From contig NZ_JAAGVZ010000013.1 of the NCBI RefSeq assembly GCF_010882125.1, positions 45,383 to 109,382 of the forward strand: a DNA stretch of 64,000 nt, in the 5' to 3' direction. The DNA comes from Peribacillus alkalitolerans (GTDB lineage Bacteria; Bacillota; Bacilli; Bacillales; DSM-1321). Below, piece after piece: positions 24,953 to 34,269 of the stretch (position 1 is the first letter of the stretch; each line of letters starts with the position of its first letter). The position numbers were made by a program, and so were the translations under genes. The notes below the pieces were generated by a model. That model was not told where the DNA came from, made no database searches, and saw only the letters and a program-made list of their open reading frames with translations.

Positions 24953-24990
24953 AAAGCTTGTGGACGAAATACAGTCCGCAAGCTTTATTG
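24953..24990 (+). terminator. Terminator after GIY-YIG gene
   Basis: AAAGCTTGTGGAC and GTCCGCAAGCTTT arms. Confidence 0.75.
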
Positions 24991-25045
24991 TTTGTGTATG
25001 GCTGTTTTCGTAGAGCTTTATGTTTAAAGGGAGGGGAAAAACAAC

Positions 25046-26254
25046 ATGACAGCAGATCAACGTAAAAAAATGACAATATTAATGATTAATATGTTTATTG
25101 CAATAGGAAGCTTCGGAATCATCATCCCTATCTTACCGGCTTATTTAAAGTCCATTAATCAAGGTGGGGCAGCAGCTGGTTTGATGATTGCTATATTTGC
25201 AGGAGCACAGCTGATCTTTTCACCGATTGCTGGAAAATGGGCCGATCAATATGGTAGAAGATTAATGATTATTTACGGATTAACGGGTTTGACTATTTCC
25301 ATGTTCATTTTCTGGGGTTCAAACTCCATTTGGGTGCTATATTTTTCCCGTGTGGTCGGAGGGATTGGTGCAGCGCTATTGATTCCTGCTATATTCGCTT
25401 ATGTGGCAGATATTACTACTCTTCAACAACGAGCTAAAGGGAATAGCTTTATCTCTGCTTCAATGTCTCTAGGAATTGTTATCGGTCCTGGAATCGGAGG
25501 TTTTCTGGCAGATTTTGGATTGAAAACTCCACTGTTAATTTCCGCGATCGTATCGCTTGTTTCAGTGATTTTTTCAGTAGTGGTCCTGAAAGAAAGTAGA
25601 GTACAGCAGGATGCAACAATGAACTCTGTCACAGTAGAAAACGAAACCATGATAAGAAAAATCGGACGTTCTGTAAAAATGCCATTCTTCATTCCTTTAG
25701 TCATTACACTTGTGATGAGTTTTGGTCTAATGTCGTACGAATCTATTCTTGGTCTTTTCGTGGACAATCAATTTGGTGCAACACCACAGCAAATTGCATT
25801 CATGGTTACATCAACTGGCATCGTTAGCGTTATTGTCCAACTATTTGTTGTAGACAAAGTCGTGAATCGTTTTGGTGAAGTAGCCGTATTGAATTTATTT
25901 TTAGCAGTAGCAGCTATTGGTTTCTTCCTTTCCATTTTTGCGTCAAGTTATGCTTTATTCTTTGGGATATCGTTACTTATTTTCCTAGCAACTTCGATAT
26001 TACGTCCGGTAATCAATACCTTGATTTCAAAACTGGCTGGGAACGAACAAGGTTTTGCGATGGGGATGAATAATGCTTACATGAGTATAGGAAATGTTCT
26101 TGGACCAACCTTTGCGGGGTTATTATATGATGTTCAAATCACTTATCCATTCATTCTCGGTCTAATTTTATTATCTGTAACCTTACTAATTACGATTACT
26201 TGGCAAAGACGCTCTTTAAAACAAAGGGAGTTCACCAATCCAGAGCAAGTATAA
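25046..26254 (+). CDS. MFS multidrug efflux transporter, NorA/Bmr-like
   Basis: A 402-residue, 12-helix major facilitator. Motif A lies in the loop between helices 2 and 3 (GKWADQYGRRLMIIYG), the antiporter motif C is in helix 5 (SMSLGIVIGPGIGGFLAD), and the N-terminus SFGIIIPILPAYL matches DHA1 drug exporters such as NorA, Bmr and Blt. Proton-coupled drug efflux is the family role; the substrate spectrum is unknown. GGGAGGGG precedes the ATG. It is a single-gene unit. Confidence 0.87.
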   Translation: MTADQRKKMTILMINMFIAIGSFGIIIPILPAYLKSINQGGAAAGLMIAIFAGAQLIFSPIAGKWADQYGRRLMIIYGLTGLTISMFIFWGSNSIWVLYFSRVVGGIGAALLIPAIFAYVADITTLQQRAKGNSFISASMSLGIVIGPGIGGFLADFGLKTPLLISAIVSLVSVIFSVVVLKESRVQQDATMNSVTVENETMIRKIGRSVKMPFFIPLVITLVMSFGLMSYESILGLFVDNQFGATPQQIAFMVTSTGIVSVIVQLFVVDKVVNRFGEVAVLNLFLAVAAIGFFLSIFASSYALFFGISLLIFLATSILRPVINTLISKLAGNEQGFAMGMNNAYMSIGNVLGPTFAGLLYDVQITYPFILGLILLSVTLLITITWQRRSLKQREFTNPEQV

Positions 26255-26263
26255 GTAAAAAAA

Positions 26264-26305
26264 AGCGCTCATGAATTTCAAGAAAAATTCATGGGCATTT
26301 TTTGT
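26264..26305 (+). terminator. Terminator after MFS gene
   Basis: GCTCATGAATTT and AAATTCATGGGC-type arms, loop CAAGAA, T-run. Confidence 0.75.
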
Positions 26306-26397
26306 AAAATTATTTTTGTAGAAAAATATTCATTTACAGAAATTAATGAAAATAGTAAAATTATCGATGGACAACTAAATTGGAAAAAACGGGTATG

Positions 26398-26682
26398 ATA
26401 GAGTTATATCATTTAAAAGGGAAGTTGGTGAAAATCCAACGCGGTCCCGCCACTGTAATATGGGAGTGACCTATAAATCCACTGATGGAAATCGGGAAGG
26501 AATAGGGAGCATTGATCATAAGCCAGGAGACCTGCCTGTTTTTAAAAAGCACCAATTTCACTACGAGGATAGGTTTGGTGTTAGAGAACGGTATAATTTA
26601 TTAATCTTAAGATTATGTTTTTATACCATTAATACACACCCGTTTTCTAACATCTCCTTAATTCAAAGGAGATGTTTTTTAT
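26398..26682 (+). promoter_or_regulatory. Cobalamin riboswitch with antiterminator/terminator platform
   Basis: The aptamer shows GGGAAGTTGGTGAAAATCC, then GCGGTCCCGCCACTGTAA, and the B12 box AAGCCAGGAGACCTGCC at 26520-26536. Downstream, TGTTAGAGAACGG (26579-26591) can pair with CCGTTTTCTAACA (26640-26652) as an antiterminator, enclosing a hairpin GGTATAA/TTATACC. The competing terminator is AACATCTCC with GGAGATGTT plus T-run (26649-26681). It precedes the B12 operon, so adenosylcobalamin should reduce read-through. Confidence 0.95.
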
Positions 26683-26727
26683 TTTTTCCTTTTAGTAGCT
26701 CCACATTAGAGTGTTGGAGGGTTTATC

Positions 26728-27693
26728 ATGAAAAAAATTTCTAGTTTATGGATGCTCCTTGTCCTAGTAGCAAGTTTACTATTAGCTGCATGTGGCAATG
26801 ATACGGAGACGAAGAAAGTTGACGAAGAAACATCAAAGGTTGAAGAAAAAGCAGAGTTCCCAGTCACGTTAACGGACGGAATTGGGAAAGAGGTAACTCT
26901 TGATGCTAAGCCTGAAAAAATAGTTTCATTAATTCCAAGTAATACAGAAATACTTTTTGCATTAAACTTAGATAAAGAAATTGTTGGGGTTTCTGATTTT
27001 GATAACTACCCAGAAGCGGCAACTAAAAAAGAAAAAATTGGTGGCATGGAATTTAATGTAGAGAAGATCATTTCATTATCTCCGGATGTTGTTTTTGCAC
27101 ATGCTTCAGGGGCACATAATTCAGAGGCTGGTTTAGAACAGATTCGTCAGGCTGGGATTCCAGTGTTTGTAGTAGAGGATGCACAATCTTTTGACACAGT
27201 TTATTCATCCATTGAGACGATGGGTACATTAACTGGTAAAAAATCAGAAGCAGAAAAATTAGTTACAGATATGCAAGCTAAATTAGCAGACATTAAAGAG
27301 AAGGTAGCAAACGTTTCTGATCAGAAAAGTGTAGTAGTCGAAGTTTCACCATCACCAGAAATTTATACTACAGGTAAAAATACATTCATGAATGAGATTT
27401 TGACTTCCATCAATGTGAAGAATGCTGCTGGTGATCAAGAAGGCTGGATCCAATTAACCGAAGAAGCCTACATACAAATGAATCCACAAGTTATCATCAC
27501 TACTTACGGAGGTTATGTGGAAAATCCTGTAGACCAAGTCTTAAGCCGAAAAGGTTGGGATGAGGTTTCTGCGATCAAGAATAAAGCTGTTTATAATGTA
27601 GATGCCGACCGTGTGACAAGACCAGGTCCTAGACTAATTGAAGGAGTTGAGGAACTTGCCTCAGCCATCTATCCAGACATTTTCAAAAAATAA
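26728..27693 (+). CDS. btuF: Cobalamin/cobinamide ABC transporter substrate-binding lipoprotein BtuF
   Basis: A 321-residue lipoprotein: signal peptide with lipobox LAAC at about residues 18-21, a short charged linker, then a class III periplasmic-binding fold (KIVSLIPSNTEILFALNLD, VVFAHASGAHNSEAGLEQI, EISP-like VVEVSPSPEIYTTG). The family binds corrinoids, haem or siderophores; the B12 riboswitch upstream and btuC/btuD downstream specify corrinoids. It is the first gene of the B12 operon. Its 3' end overlaps the start region of btuC. Confidence 0.92.
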   Translation: MKKISSLWMLLVLVASLLLAACGNDTETKKVDEETSKVEEKAEFPVTLTDGIGKEVTLDAKPEKIVSLIPSNTEILFALNLDKEIVGVSDFDNYPEAATKKEKIGGMEFNVEKIISLSPDVVFAHASGAHNSEAGLEQIRQAGIPVFVVEDAQSFDTVYSSIETMGTLTGKKSEAEKLVTDMQAKLADIKEKVANVSDQKSVVVEVSPSPEIYTTGKNTFMNEILTSINVKNAAGDQEGWIQLTEEAYIQMNPQVIITTYGGYVENPVDQVLSRKGWDEVSAIKNKAVYNVDADRVTRPGPRLIEGVEELASAIYPDIFKK

Positions 27694-28717
27694 ACAAAAA
27701 TGGGCCTATCCAATTTCCATCGCATTATTGTTGATGGCAATGGCACTTGGAATTAGCATTGGAACATTTTCTGTTTCAATCAAGGATATTATTTATATTA
27801 TGGGGGCGGAATGGTTTTCCATGCCGCTTCCTGACCATGTATCTTCTTCAATGGTGAACATTGTAATGGATATCAGGTTACCTAGGGTAATCCTAGCTGG
27901 ATTAGTAGGAGCAGCACTTGCCATTTCAGGTGCTGCTTTTCAAGGTTTATTGCAAAATCCGTTGGCTGACCCATATACACTTGGTATTTCATCGGGAGCT
28001 TCTCTAGGGGCAGTCTGTGTCTTATTCTTTGGGATTCAAATTCCGTTTCTAGGAATGCTTACACTACCTGTAGTAAGTATCATTTTCGGACTCATAACGA
28101 TTTTTTTAGTATTAATTTTCGCACGTATGATTGAAAAAACGATGAAAATCGAAACAATTATCCTGACTGGAATCATTGTTAGCTCATTTCTAGGTTCGTT
28201 TATATCATTAATGATTGCGCTTACAGGTGAAGAATTACGTCATATCATCCAATGGCTTCTGGGCAGTGTGTCCATGAGGGGTTGGCAATTCGTATGGATT
28301 ATTGCTCCTTTTTTCTTCGTGGGTAGTCTTCTCATGCTCCTAAATACAAAGGAATTGAATGCCTTGTCCTTTGGGGAGGAGAAGGCACAATATTTAGGAG
28401 TGAATGTGAAGCATCGGAAATTTTTCATCCTCATTTCAGCTTCGGTTTTAACGGGGGCTGCAGTTTCTGTCTCAGGTACGATTGGATTTGTAGGACTCTT
28501 GATTCCTCACATGGTCCGGATGATTTGGGGAACGAACCACCAGCTTTTATTGCCGATATCATCGATAATAGGGGCCTCCTACTTAATCTTGGCTGATTTA
28601 GTATCGAGGACCGTTATTTCACCAACTGAATTACCAATTGGAATCATTACATCTCTTATTGGCGCACCTGTTTTTGGATTGATCTTACTTAGAAGAAAAA
28701 AGGAAAGGAGAGGGTAG
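27656..28717 (+). CDS. btuC: Cobalamin ABC transporter permease BtuC
   Basis: A FecCD-family permease of about 353 residues with roughly ten hydrophobic helices. Family motifs include DIRLPRVILAGLVGAALAISGAAFQGLLQNPLADP and GFVGLLIPHMVR (the EAA-like coupling region). The start is uncertain: TTG 27656 has AAGGAG nine bases upstream (27641-27646), while TTG 27638 gives six more residues. Either way it overlaps btuF by 38-56 bases, which implies translational coupling. Confidence 0.9.
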   Translation: MPQPSIQTFSKNKQKWAYPISIALLLMAMALGISIGTFSVSIKDIIYIMGAEWFSMPLPDHVSSSMVNIVMDIRLPRVILAGLVGAALAISGAAFQGLLQNPLADPYTLGISSGASLGAVCVLFFGIQIPFLGMLTLPVVSIIFGLITIFLVLIFARMIEKTMKIETIILTGIIVSSFLGSFISLMIALTGEELRHIIQWLLGSVSMRGWQFVWIIAPFFFVGSLLMLLNTKELNALSFGEEKAQYLGVNVKHRKFFILISASVLTGAAVSVSGTIGFVGLLIPHMVRMIWGTNHQLLLPISSIIGASYLILADLVSRTVISPTELPIGIITSLIGAPVFGLILLRRKKERRG

Positions 28718-28719
28718 TT

Positions 28720-30189
28720 TTGTTACAAGTTCAAAATATATCTGGTGGGTACAACAATCATGAGGTCGTACAAAATGTTTCCTTCTCCGTCCATAAAGGG
28801 GATTTCTTTGGGATTTTAGGGCCAAACGGAAGCGGCAAGTCCACGCTAGCTAAGCTAGTAAGTGGGGTGTTGCCATTAACAGCGGGTACAGTTCTTCTTG
28901 AAGGCAACCCATTGACATTATTTTCATCGAAAGAACTTGGTAGGAAGCTGGCTGTACTTCCGCAAACGATGCATACCTATTTTGACTATACGGTTGAAGA
29001 AGTGGTGTCCATCGGCAGATATCCTTTTCAAAAAGGGTTATTCCACCATCTGTCAAGTAAAGACCTTGAGGTCATTAGGACCGTTATGGAACAAACTGAC
29101 ACCTATCTCTTTAAAAATAAACAACTTGGTGAACTAAGTGGTGGGGAACGTCAAAGGGTGTTCTTAGCACAAGCCCTAGCACAAGAACCAAAACTGTTAC
29201 TACTGGATGAACCAACCAATCATCTTGATATTTCCCATCAAAAAAACCTATTGGATTTCCTGAAATCTTATACACAGTCGAATGAGTTAACGGTTCTATC
29301 CATTTTCCACGATATCAATTTGGCAAGTCTTTATTGCGATCGCATCCTTTTAATGGATAAACAAGGAGTGGTATCAGTTGGGACACCAATAGATGTGTTG
29401 GAACAATCCAGTATTAATGAAGTATACAATACTGAAGTCATAAAACAACAGCATCCAACGATCGCCAAGCCTCAAATTTCAGTTCAACCTTCAATCGAAT
29501 CAGATACCAATGGTTTGTTTGATCTTAAAGAAAGCTTAGATATTTCAGAAAAAAGAATATTGATCCAATCACGTGAACCATACAAAACTCTTTCATCAAG
29601 CCTATTAGGTGGTGGTTTTGGTTGGAACAGGACATTCATTAATCTTCATGTTCATAAAGACTATGACTGTCAAAATCCAAAAAAGGATATGGAAAATTAC
29701 ATTGTCAAAGAAGGATTCTCCCTCAATGAAACGATAGGGATGATGACTGCAGTCCAATTAGAGGATGTTGCAGTAATAGAATTGAATGAAGAGCAACATT
29801 CAGTTTATATTGTTGTAACTGCTGGAACTGGAAATGCAGTGGATGTGACGGCAAAGGTCAAAAGTAATCCTGTCACGGCAGGAACCATCAATGTTTGGAT
29901 CTTTGTAGAAGGCAACCTTTCAGAAGAAGCATTTCTCCAAGGGATGATGACTGCTACGGAGGCAAAAGTGAAAGCTCTCTTTGACGAAGGAATTAAGGAT
30001 CCTGTATCCAATACATCTGCAACAGGTACTTCAACGGATAGCATCCTATTGGCTGCATCCCAAAAGGGGACGTACTATCAATACAGTGGATCAATAACAC
30101 CAATTGGTCAAAGTATTGGAAGAGGTGTGTACGAATGTATAAGGAAATCAATTCAATCTTACAAAACAAGGCGAAATATCCATGATTGA
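28720..30189 (+). CDS. btuD: BtuD ATPase fused to adenosylcobinamide amidohydrolase CbiZ
   Basis: A 489-residue fusion. Residues 1-240 are an ABC ATPase: Walker A GPNGSGKST, signature LSGGERQR, Walker B LLLLDEPTNHLD and the switch His in IFHDIN. After a linker, residues about 285-485 match CbiZ (SREPYKTLSSSLLGGGFGW, MMTAVQLEDVAVIE, VTAGTGNAVDV). CbiZ removes the aminopropanol arm of adenosylcobinamide to give adenosylcobyric acid, so imported cobinamides can be remodelled by the CbiB route encoded next. I recall the same fusion in other Bacillus species. Start TTG 28720 with AAGGAGAGG upstream. Confidence 0.92.
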   Translation: MLQVQNISGGYNNHEVVQNVSFSVHKGDFFGILGPNGSGKSTLAKLVSGVLPLTAGTVLLEGNPLTLFSSKELGRKLAVLPQTMHTYFDYTVEEVVSIGRYPFQKGLFHHLSSKDLEVIRTVMEQTDTYLFKNKQLGELSGGERQRVFLAQALAQEPKLLLLDEPTNHLDISHQKNLLDFLKSYTQSNELTVLSIFHDINLASLYCDRILLMDKQGVVSVGTPIDVLEQSSINEVYNTEVIKQQHPTIAKPQISVQPSIESDTNGLFDLKESLDISEKRILIQSREPYKTLSSSLLGGGFGWNRTFINLHVHKDYDCQNPKKDMENYIVKEGFSLNETIGMMTAVQLEDVAVIELNEEQHSVYIVVTAGTGNAVDVTAKVKSNPVTAGTINVWIFVEGNLSEEAFLQGMMTATEAKVKALFDEGIKDPVSNTSATGTSTDSILLAASQKGTYYQYSGSITPIGQSIGRGVYECIRKSIQSYKTRRNIHD

Positions 30190-31156
30190 ACATTGCATAG
30201 CTATAAGTATTGCCCTCCTTTTAGATTGGATGATCGGTGACCCGAGGTGGATGCCACATCCAGTCGTCGGGATGGGTAAAATGATAAATCTTTTTGATAA
30301 ATACCTAAATGAAGGAAGTCATCGAAAAAGAAAAGGAATTGTAATGGTGGTAGTGCTAATCCTAATAAGCTACTTCGTCACCTTGTACTTGGTGAGAATG
30401 TTTTACTCCATCCATCCTGTCTTAGGAATCACTTTCGAATCAATAATCATTTTCACCACCATCGCTCAAAGAAGTCTAAGGGACGCAGCAAATGAAATAT
30501 ATACTCCACTATCTAGTGGTGACTTAGAACAGGCTCGTTACAAACTATCGATGATTGTCGGACGGGATACCAACAGTCTTCCAGAATCTGAGATAGTGAG
30601 AGGGACCGTTGAAACCATTTCGGAAAATACGAGTGATGCCATCACCGCACCATTGTTTTGGACACTGATTGGTGGAGCACCTTTCGCTGTTGTTTACCGT
30701 CTCGTTAATACATGCGATGCTATGGTGGGGTATAGGAATGCACAATACGAACAGTTTGGCTGGGCTTCAGCGAAACTCGATGACGTTCTTAATTGGATTC
30801 CAAGTCGGATTTCAGGCTGGTTGATGATGGTTGTCAATAAACCAATTGTGGAAATTAGTAGGAAGAATGCTATTTTACTATTTTTGAAGGATGCGAGAAA
30901 TCACCCAAGTCCCAATAGTGGTTGGCTTGAATCTGCAGCAGCAGCCCTGTTAGGAGTTCAACTTGGAGGGTTCAATCGTTATAAAGGAATTCCATCGATA
31001 AGGCCGAAAATAGGCATACCAATCAAAATACTTGAAAAACATCATATAAAAGTAATGAATGTCATTATGCATCGTACGGTTGTGGCATTTTTTATTTTGT
31101 TATGGATAGGGGGCATTTGCATTGAATTTACCATCTCATGGATCAAATCCTTCTAG
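30182..31156 (+). CDS. cbiB: Adenosylcobinamide-phosphate synthase CbiB
   Basis: A 324-residue membrane protein with the CbiB pattern: LDWMIGDPRWMPHPVVGMGKMI at the N-terminus, RDTNSLPESEIVRGTVETISENTSDAITAPLFW in the middle and YEQFGWASAKLDDVLNWIPSR later. It condenses adenosylcobyric acid with aminopropanol phosphate (made by CobD from threonine phosphate) to form AdoCbi-phosphate. It overlaps the end of btuD-cbiZ by eight bases and the start of cobD by 35. Confidence 0.93.
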   Translation: MIEHCIAISIALLLDWMIGDPRWMPHPVVGMGKMINLFDKYLNEGSHRKRKGIVMVVVLILISYFVTLYLVRMFYSIHPVLGITFESIIIFTTIAQRSLRDAANEIYTPLSSGDLEQARYKLSMIVGRDTNSLPESEIVRGTVETISENTSDAITAPLFWTLIGGAPFAVVYRLVNTCDAMVGYRNAQYEQFGWASAKLDDVLNWIPSRISGWLMMVVNKPIVEISRKNAILLFLKDARNHPSPNSGWLESAAAALLGVQLGGFNRYKGIPSIRPKIGIPIKILEKHHIKVMNVIMHRTVVAFFILLWIGGICIEFTISWIKSF

Positions 31157-32204
31157 ATTATTTCAGTCGCTTAAAATAAAACAACCCGATCACATCATAG
31201 ATTTTAGTGTGAATCTCAATCCTATCGGCTCTCCTTATTTATCTTCTAAAACATGGGAAGAGCTCCAGAAGAAGATAATCGATTATCCAGATCCAGAATG
31301 CTATGAGCTAAGGAAACTCCTATCTATTCATGAGAACTTACCATTACCCAATATTATAGTAGGAAATGGAGCAGCAGAGCTCATACAACTCGTCGTTCAA
31401 TCCCTTCTCAGAGGAAAGGACGTTCTAATCGTGGAACCAACCTTTTCTGAATATAAAAAAGTATGTTTACAGCATGACTGCGAGGTTCACTCTTACGTTT
31501 TAAGCGAAGAAGCCGGATGGAATATTAATAGGGATGAACTCGTCATTCAGTTAAAAGGAAAGGCTGCCTTATTTTTATGTAACCCAAACAATCCTACAGG
31601 AGTGGCGTACGATAAAGACCTGTTATTGTCATTGGCACATGAAGCCCAAAAAGAAGGAATCCTTTTAATAATTGATGAAGCATTCTTTGATTTTTCAATA
31701 CATACACAATCTATGTCCCAATTTTTAAAAGACTACCCTAATTTAATCATCTTACGGTCCATGACGAAAATGTACAGTATGGCTGGGGTTCGTTTAGGAT
31801 ATCTACTCGGAAATGAGAAGTTAATTCAAAAAATAAAAGAGCATCAGGTTACATGGAGTGTAAATAGCATAGCTCAGAATCTTGGAATCCATTTTTTACA
31901 GGACGGACACCATGTGCTGGAATCAAAGCGATTTGTTGCAAGGGAATGGAACAGGTTATCACAGGCATTAGAGGAGCTTTCATTCGTCACATCGAAAAGC
32001 TCCGTCAATTTTTACTTGCTAAGAGAGAAGCAGAAACACGATCTTCAGACCTTAGTCCATTTTCTACTAGAAAATGGGATTGTTCCTCGTCATACCTATA
32101 ATTTTACTAGTTTAGAAGGGGAATATATTCGACTTGCAATCAAAACGGTGCAAGAAAACAATCAATTACTGTCTGTTTTACAAAAGTGGAGGGCACAATG
32201 TTAA
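31122..32204 (+). CDS. cobD: Threonine-phosphate decarboxylase CobD (PLP)
   Basis: A 360-residue class I/II aminotransferase-fold enzyme. The N-terminal NLPSHGSNPSRLF and DFSVNLNPIGSP are typical of CobD; FLCNPNNPTGVAYD and IIDEAFFDFS are the substrate/PLP loops, and the Schiff-base Lys is in LRSMTKMYSMAGVRLG. It decarboxylates L-threonine O-3-phosphate to aminopropanol phosphate for CbiB. TTG start at 31122 after a GGATAGGGGG stretch; it overlaps cbiB. No threonine kinase gene (PduX type) is in the window. Confidence 0.9.
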   Translation: MNLPSHGSNPSRLFQSLKIKQPDHIIDFSVNLNPIGSPYLSSKTWEELQKKIIDYPDPECYELRKLLSIHENLPLPNIIVGNGAAELIQLVVQSLLRGKDVLIVEPTFSEYKKVCLQHDCEVHSYVLSEEAGWNINRDELVIQLKGKAALFLCNPNNPTGVAYDKDLLLSLAHEAQKEGILLIIDEAFFDFSIHTQSMSQFLKDYPNLIILRSMTKMYSMAGVRLGYLLGNEKLIQKIKEHQVTWSVNSIAQNLGIHFLQDGHHVLESKRFVAREWNRLSQALEELSFVTSKSSVNFYLLREKQKHDLQTLVHFLLENGIVPRHTYNFTSLEGEYIRLAIKTVQENNQLLSVLQKWRAQC

Positions 32205-32773
32205 TTTTCATTACTGGAGGAGTCCGGAGCGGCAAAAGTACATTCGCAGAAAATCTATTAACAAGTAGTCTACCTACAGGTGAGACCCCACATTATATTG
32301 CAACTTCCATCTATTCTGATGGTGAGATGTCATCAAGAATCAGAAAACATCAACTGGACAGAGAACTCTCCGGATATACATGGATTACCTGGGAAAAATC
32401 AAAGGACATACATGAAATGTGCAATCACCTCCCTGAAAATTCGTTTGTACTCCTTGATTGTATGACGACTTGGTTAAACAATGAATTATTTTCTGAAGTG
32501 TTTGAAGGTAGTGAGGATTGGATGAAGGTGAAGTTTCAAAAAGAAAAAATGAATCACATTTTACATGGGATTGAGAGTTTAAAGAAGCATTGTTCCAAAG
32601 TGATATTAGTTTCTAATGAGGTATCCTATGAACCTATTATGGATAAAGGTCTTGTTTTTCAATATGTAAAGATTATGGGGAAGCTGCATCAAGAGATTGT
32701 AGGTATATCCAATCAAGCCTATTTAATCCAGCACGGGGTACCTATTTTAATGAAAGGATTGGTCCTTAAATGA
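32198..32773 (+). CDS. cobU: Adenosylcobinamide kinase/guanylyltransferase CobU
   Basis: A 191-residue P-loop protein. Walker A is intact (ITGGVRSGKSTFAE), and the guanylylated His lies in RIRKHQLDR; FVLLDCMTTWLNNEL matches the CobU Walker B region. The late NEVG motif is modified to VSNEVSYEPIMDKG, so the C-terminal third is diverged from the standard NEVGxGIVP. CobU phosphorylates AdoCbi and adds GMP to give AdoCbi-GDP. ATG 32198 is chosen because GGAGGG lies at 32188-32193. A second CobU-like protein is encoded later in the operon. Confidence 0.85.
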   Translation: MLIFITGGVRSGKSTFAENLLTSSLPTGETPHYIATSIYSDGEMSSRIRKHQLDRELSGYTWITWEKSKDIHEMCNHLPENSFVLLDCMTTWLNNELFSEVFEGSEDWMKVKFQKEKMNHILHGIESLKKHCSKVILVSNEVSYEPIMDKGLVFQYVKIMGKLHQEIVGISNQAYLIQHGVPILMKGLVLK

Positions 32774-34269
32774 AGGGTGTAATGTTGCAGGGGACTGCTT
32801 CTGATGTAGGAAAAAGCTTAATTACTACTGCCTTATGTAAGATTTTTCACGATTGGGGCTATAAAACGTCACCATTTAAATCACAAAATATGTCCAATAA
32901 CTCCTATGTGACAGTAGATGGAAAGGAAATTGGAAGAGCACAGGGTGTCCAAGCTGAAGCAGCCGGGGTTGAAGGGAATGTGTTCATGAATCCCATTCTA
33001 TTAAAACCAAAAAGTGAACAGCAATCCGATATCATCTTTTTCGGAGAGAGTGTCGACCATGTGGATGGTAGGGAATACCGTGACAATTATTATGAAAAAG
33101 GAATAGAAGCCATTGGGAAAAGCTTAGCATATCTGGATGAACATTTTGACGTGGTCATAATGGAAGGTGCAGGAAGCCCAGTTGAAATTAATTTGAAATC
33201 AAGGGAACTCGTCAATATGAAGGTCGCTGAGCTGGCAGATGTTCCTGTCATTTTAATTGCTGACATTGACCGGGGAGGGGTTTTTGCTAGTATAGTAGGA
33301 ACGCTGCAATTACTTTCCGAAGATGAACGTAAAAGAGTAAAGGGAATCATCATCAACAAATTTCGTGGCGACATTTCACTGTTTGAAAATGGTATCCATT
33401 GGATTGAAGAACAAACGGGAGTAAAAGTAGTCGGAGTCCTTCCATACTTACAAAACCATGGCATTGAAAGTGAGGATTCTCTATCTCTTCAAACGGTGTT
33501 TCAAAAAGCCGATGTAAAGCCCATCGAGATTGGAATCATTCGACTCCCATATGTATCTAACTATACAGATCTGGAGCCTTTTTTAGAGGAAGAGGATGTT
33601 CGCATTCGATGGATTAGCTCTCCATCAGAGTTTGGGAAACCAGACGCCATCATCCTTCCGGGAACGAGAAGCACCATACAAGACCTGCAGCATCTTCAAG
33701 GATTAGGCTTGGATCAAATGATTAGAGACCATGCAGCTTCTGGTGGAACAGTGGTCGGCATTTGTGGTGGTTATCAAATGTTAGGTGAAACATTGTTGGA
33801 TGTCAGTGGCCTAGATACTGGAAAGCCTACTTATTCCATTAAAGGATTTGGGGTTTTACCAATCACAACAGAATTTCATGTTAAGAAAAAAACGATCCGT
33901 TCAACAGGTACGTTACATCCTGACTCAGGATTTCCTTCGATACCGGTCGAGGGATATGAGATTCATGTAGGAGTCACAGAAGTCCTTAGAAATGTCCCTC
34001 CTTTTATCCTTCAGGCGGATGGGAATGAAGGGATTAGTTTAAACAATGGAGCAATCATTGGCACCTATTTTCACCATATTTTCAATAATGATGTTTTCAG
34101 GAATGAATGGCTAAACAGTATACGTAAAAAGAAAGGGCTTCCTACCAAGGCTGTTGTACCTTTAGCTAAATTTAGAAAAAAAAGATATGAAGAACTTGCG
34201 ACACATGTTCAAGAACATCTTGATATGGCTTACATTCGTGAGCTGGTATTAGGAGTGTTAGAGGAATGA
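32770..34269 (+). CDS. cobQ: Adenosylcobyric acid synthase CobQ (CbiP)
   Basis: A 499-residue amidotransferase. The N-terminal dethiobiotin-synthetase-like ATP domain begins LQGTASDVGKSLITTALC and includes SPFKSQNMSNNSYVT. The C-terminal class I glutaminase-like domain has the Cys in VVGICGGYQMLGETL and His in IGTYFHHIF. CobQ makes four amide groups on adenosylcobyrinic a,c-diamide using glutamine. No cbiA or corrin-ring genes are in the window, so its substrate must come from elsewhere. Four-base overlaps on both sides. Confidence 0.94.
   Translation: MKGVMLQGTASDVGKSLITTALCKIFHDWGYKTSPFKSQNMSNNSYVTVDGKEIGRAQGVQAEAAGVEGNVFMNPILLKPKSEQQSDIIFFGESVDHVDGREYRDNYYEKGIEAIGKSLAYLDEHFDVVIMEGAGSPVEINLKSRELVNMKVAELADVPVILIADIDRGGVFASIVGTLQLLSEDERKRVKGIIINKFRGDISLFENGIHWIEEQTGVKVVGVLPYLQNHGIESEDSLSLQTVFQKADVKPIEIGIIRLPYVSNYTDLEPFLEEEDVRIRWISSPSEFGKPDAIILPGTRSTIQDLQHLQGLGLDQMIRDHAASGGTVVGICGGYQMLGETLLDVSGLDTGKPTYSIKGFGVLPITTEFHVKKKTIRSTGTLHPDSGFPSIPVEGYEIHVGVTEVLRNVPPFILQADGNEGISLNNGAIIGTYFHHIFNNDVFRNEWLNSIRKKKGLPTKAVVPLAKFRKKRYEELATHVQEHLDMAYIRELVLGVLEE

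Noticed and set aside
26460..26744. 94-residue ORF
   Set aside because: It overlaps the cobalamin riboswitch and its terminator, which account for the sequence.
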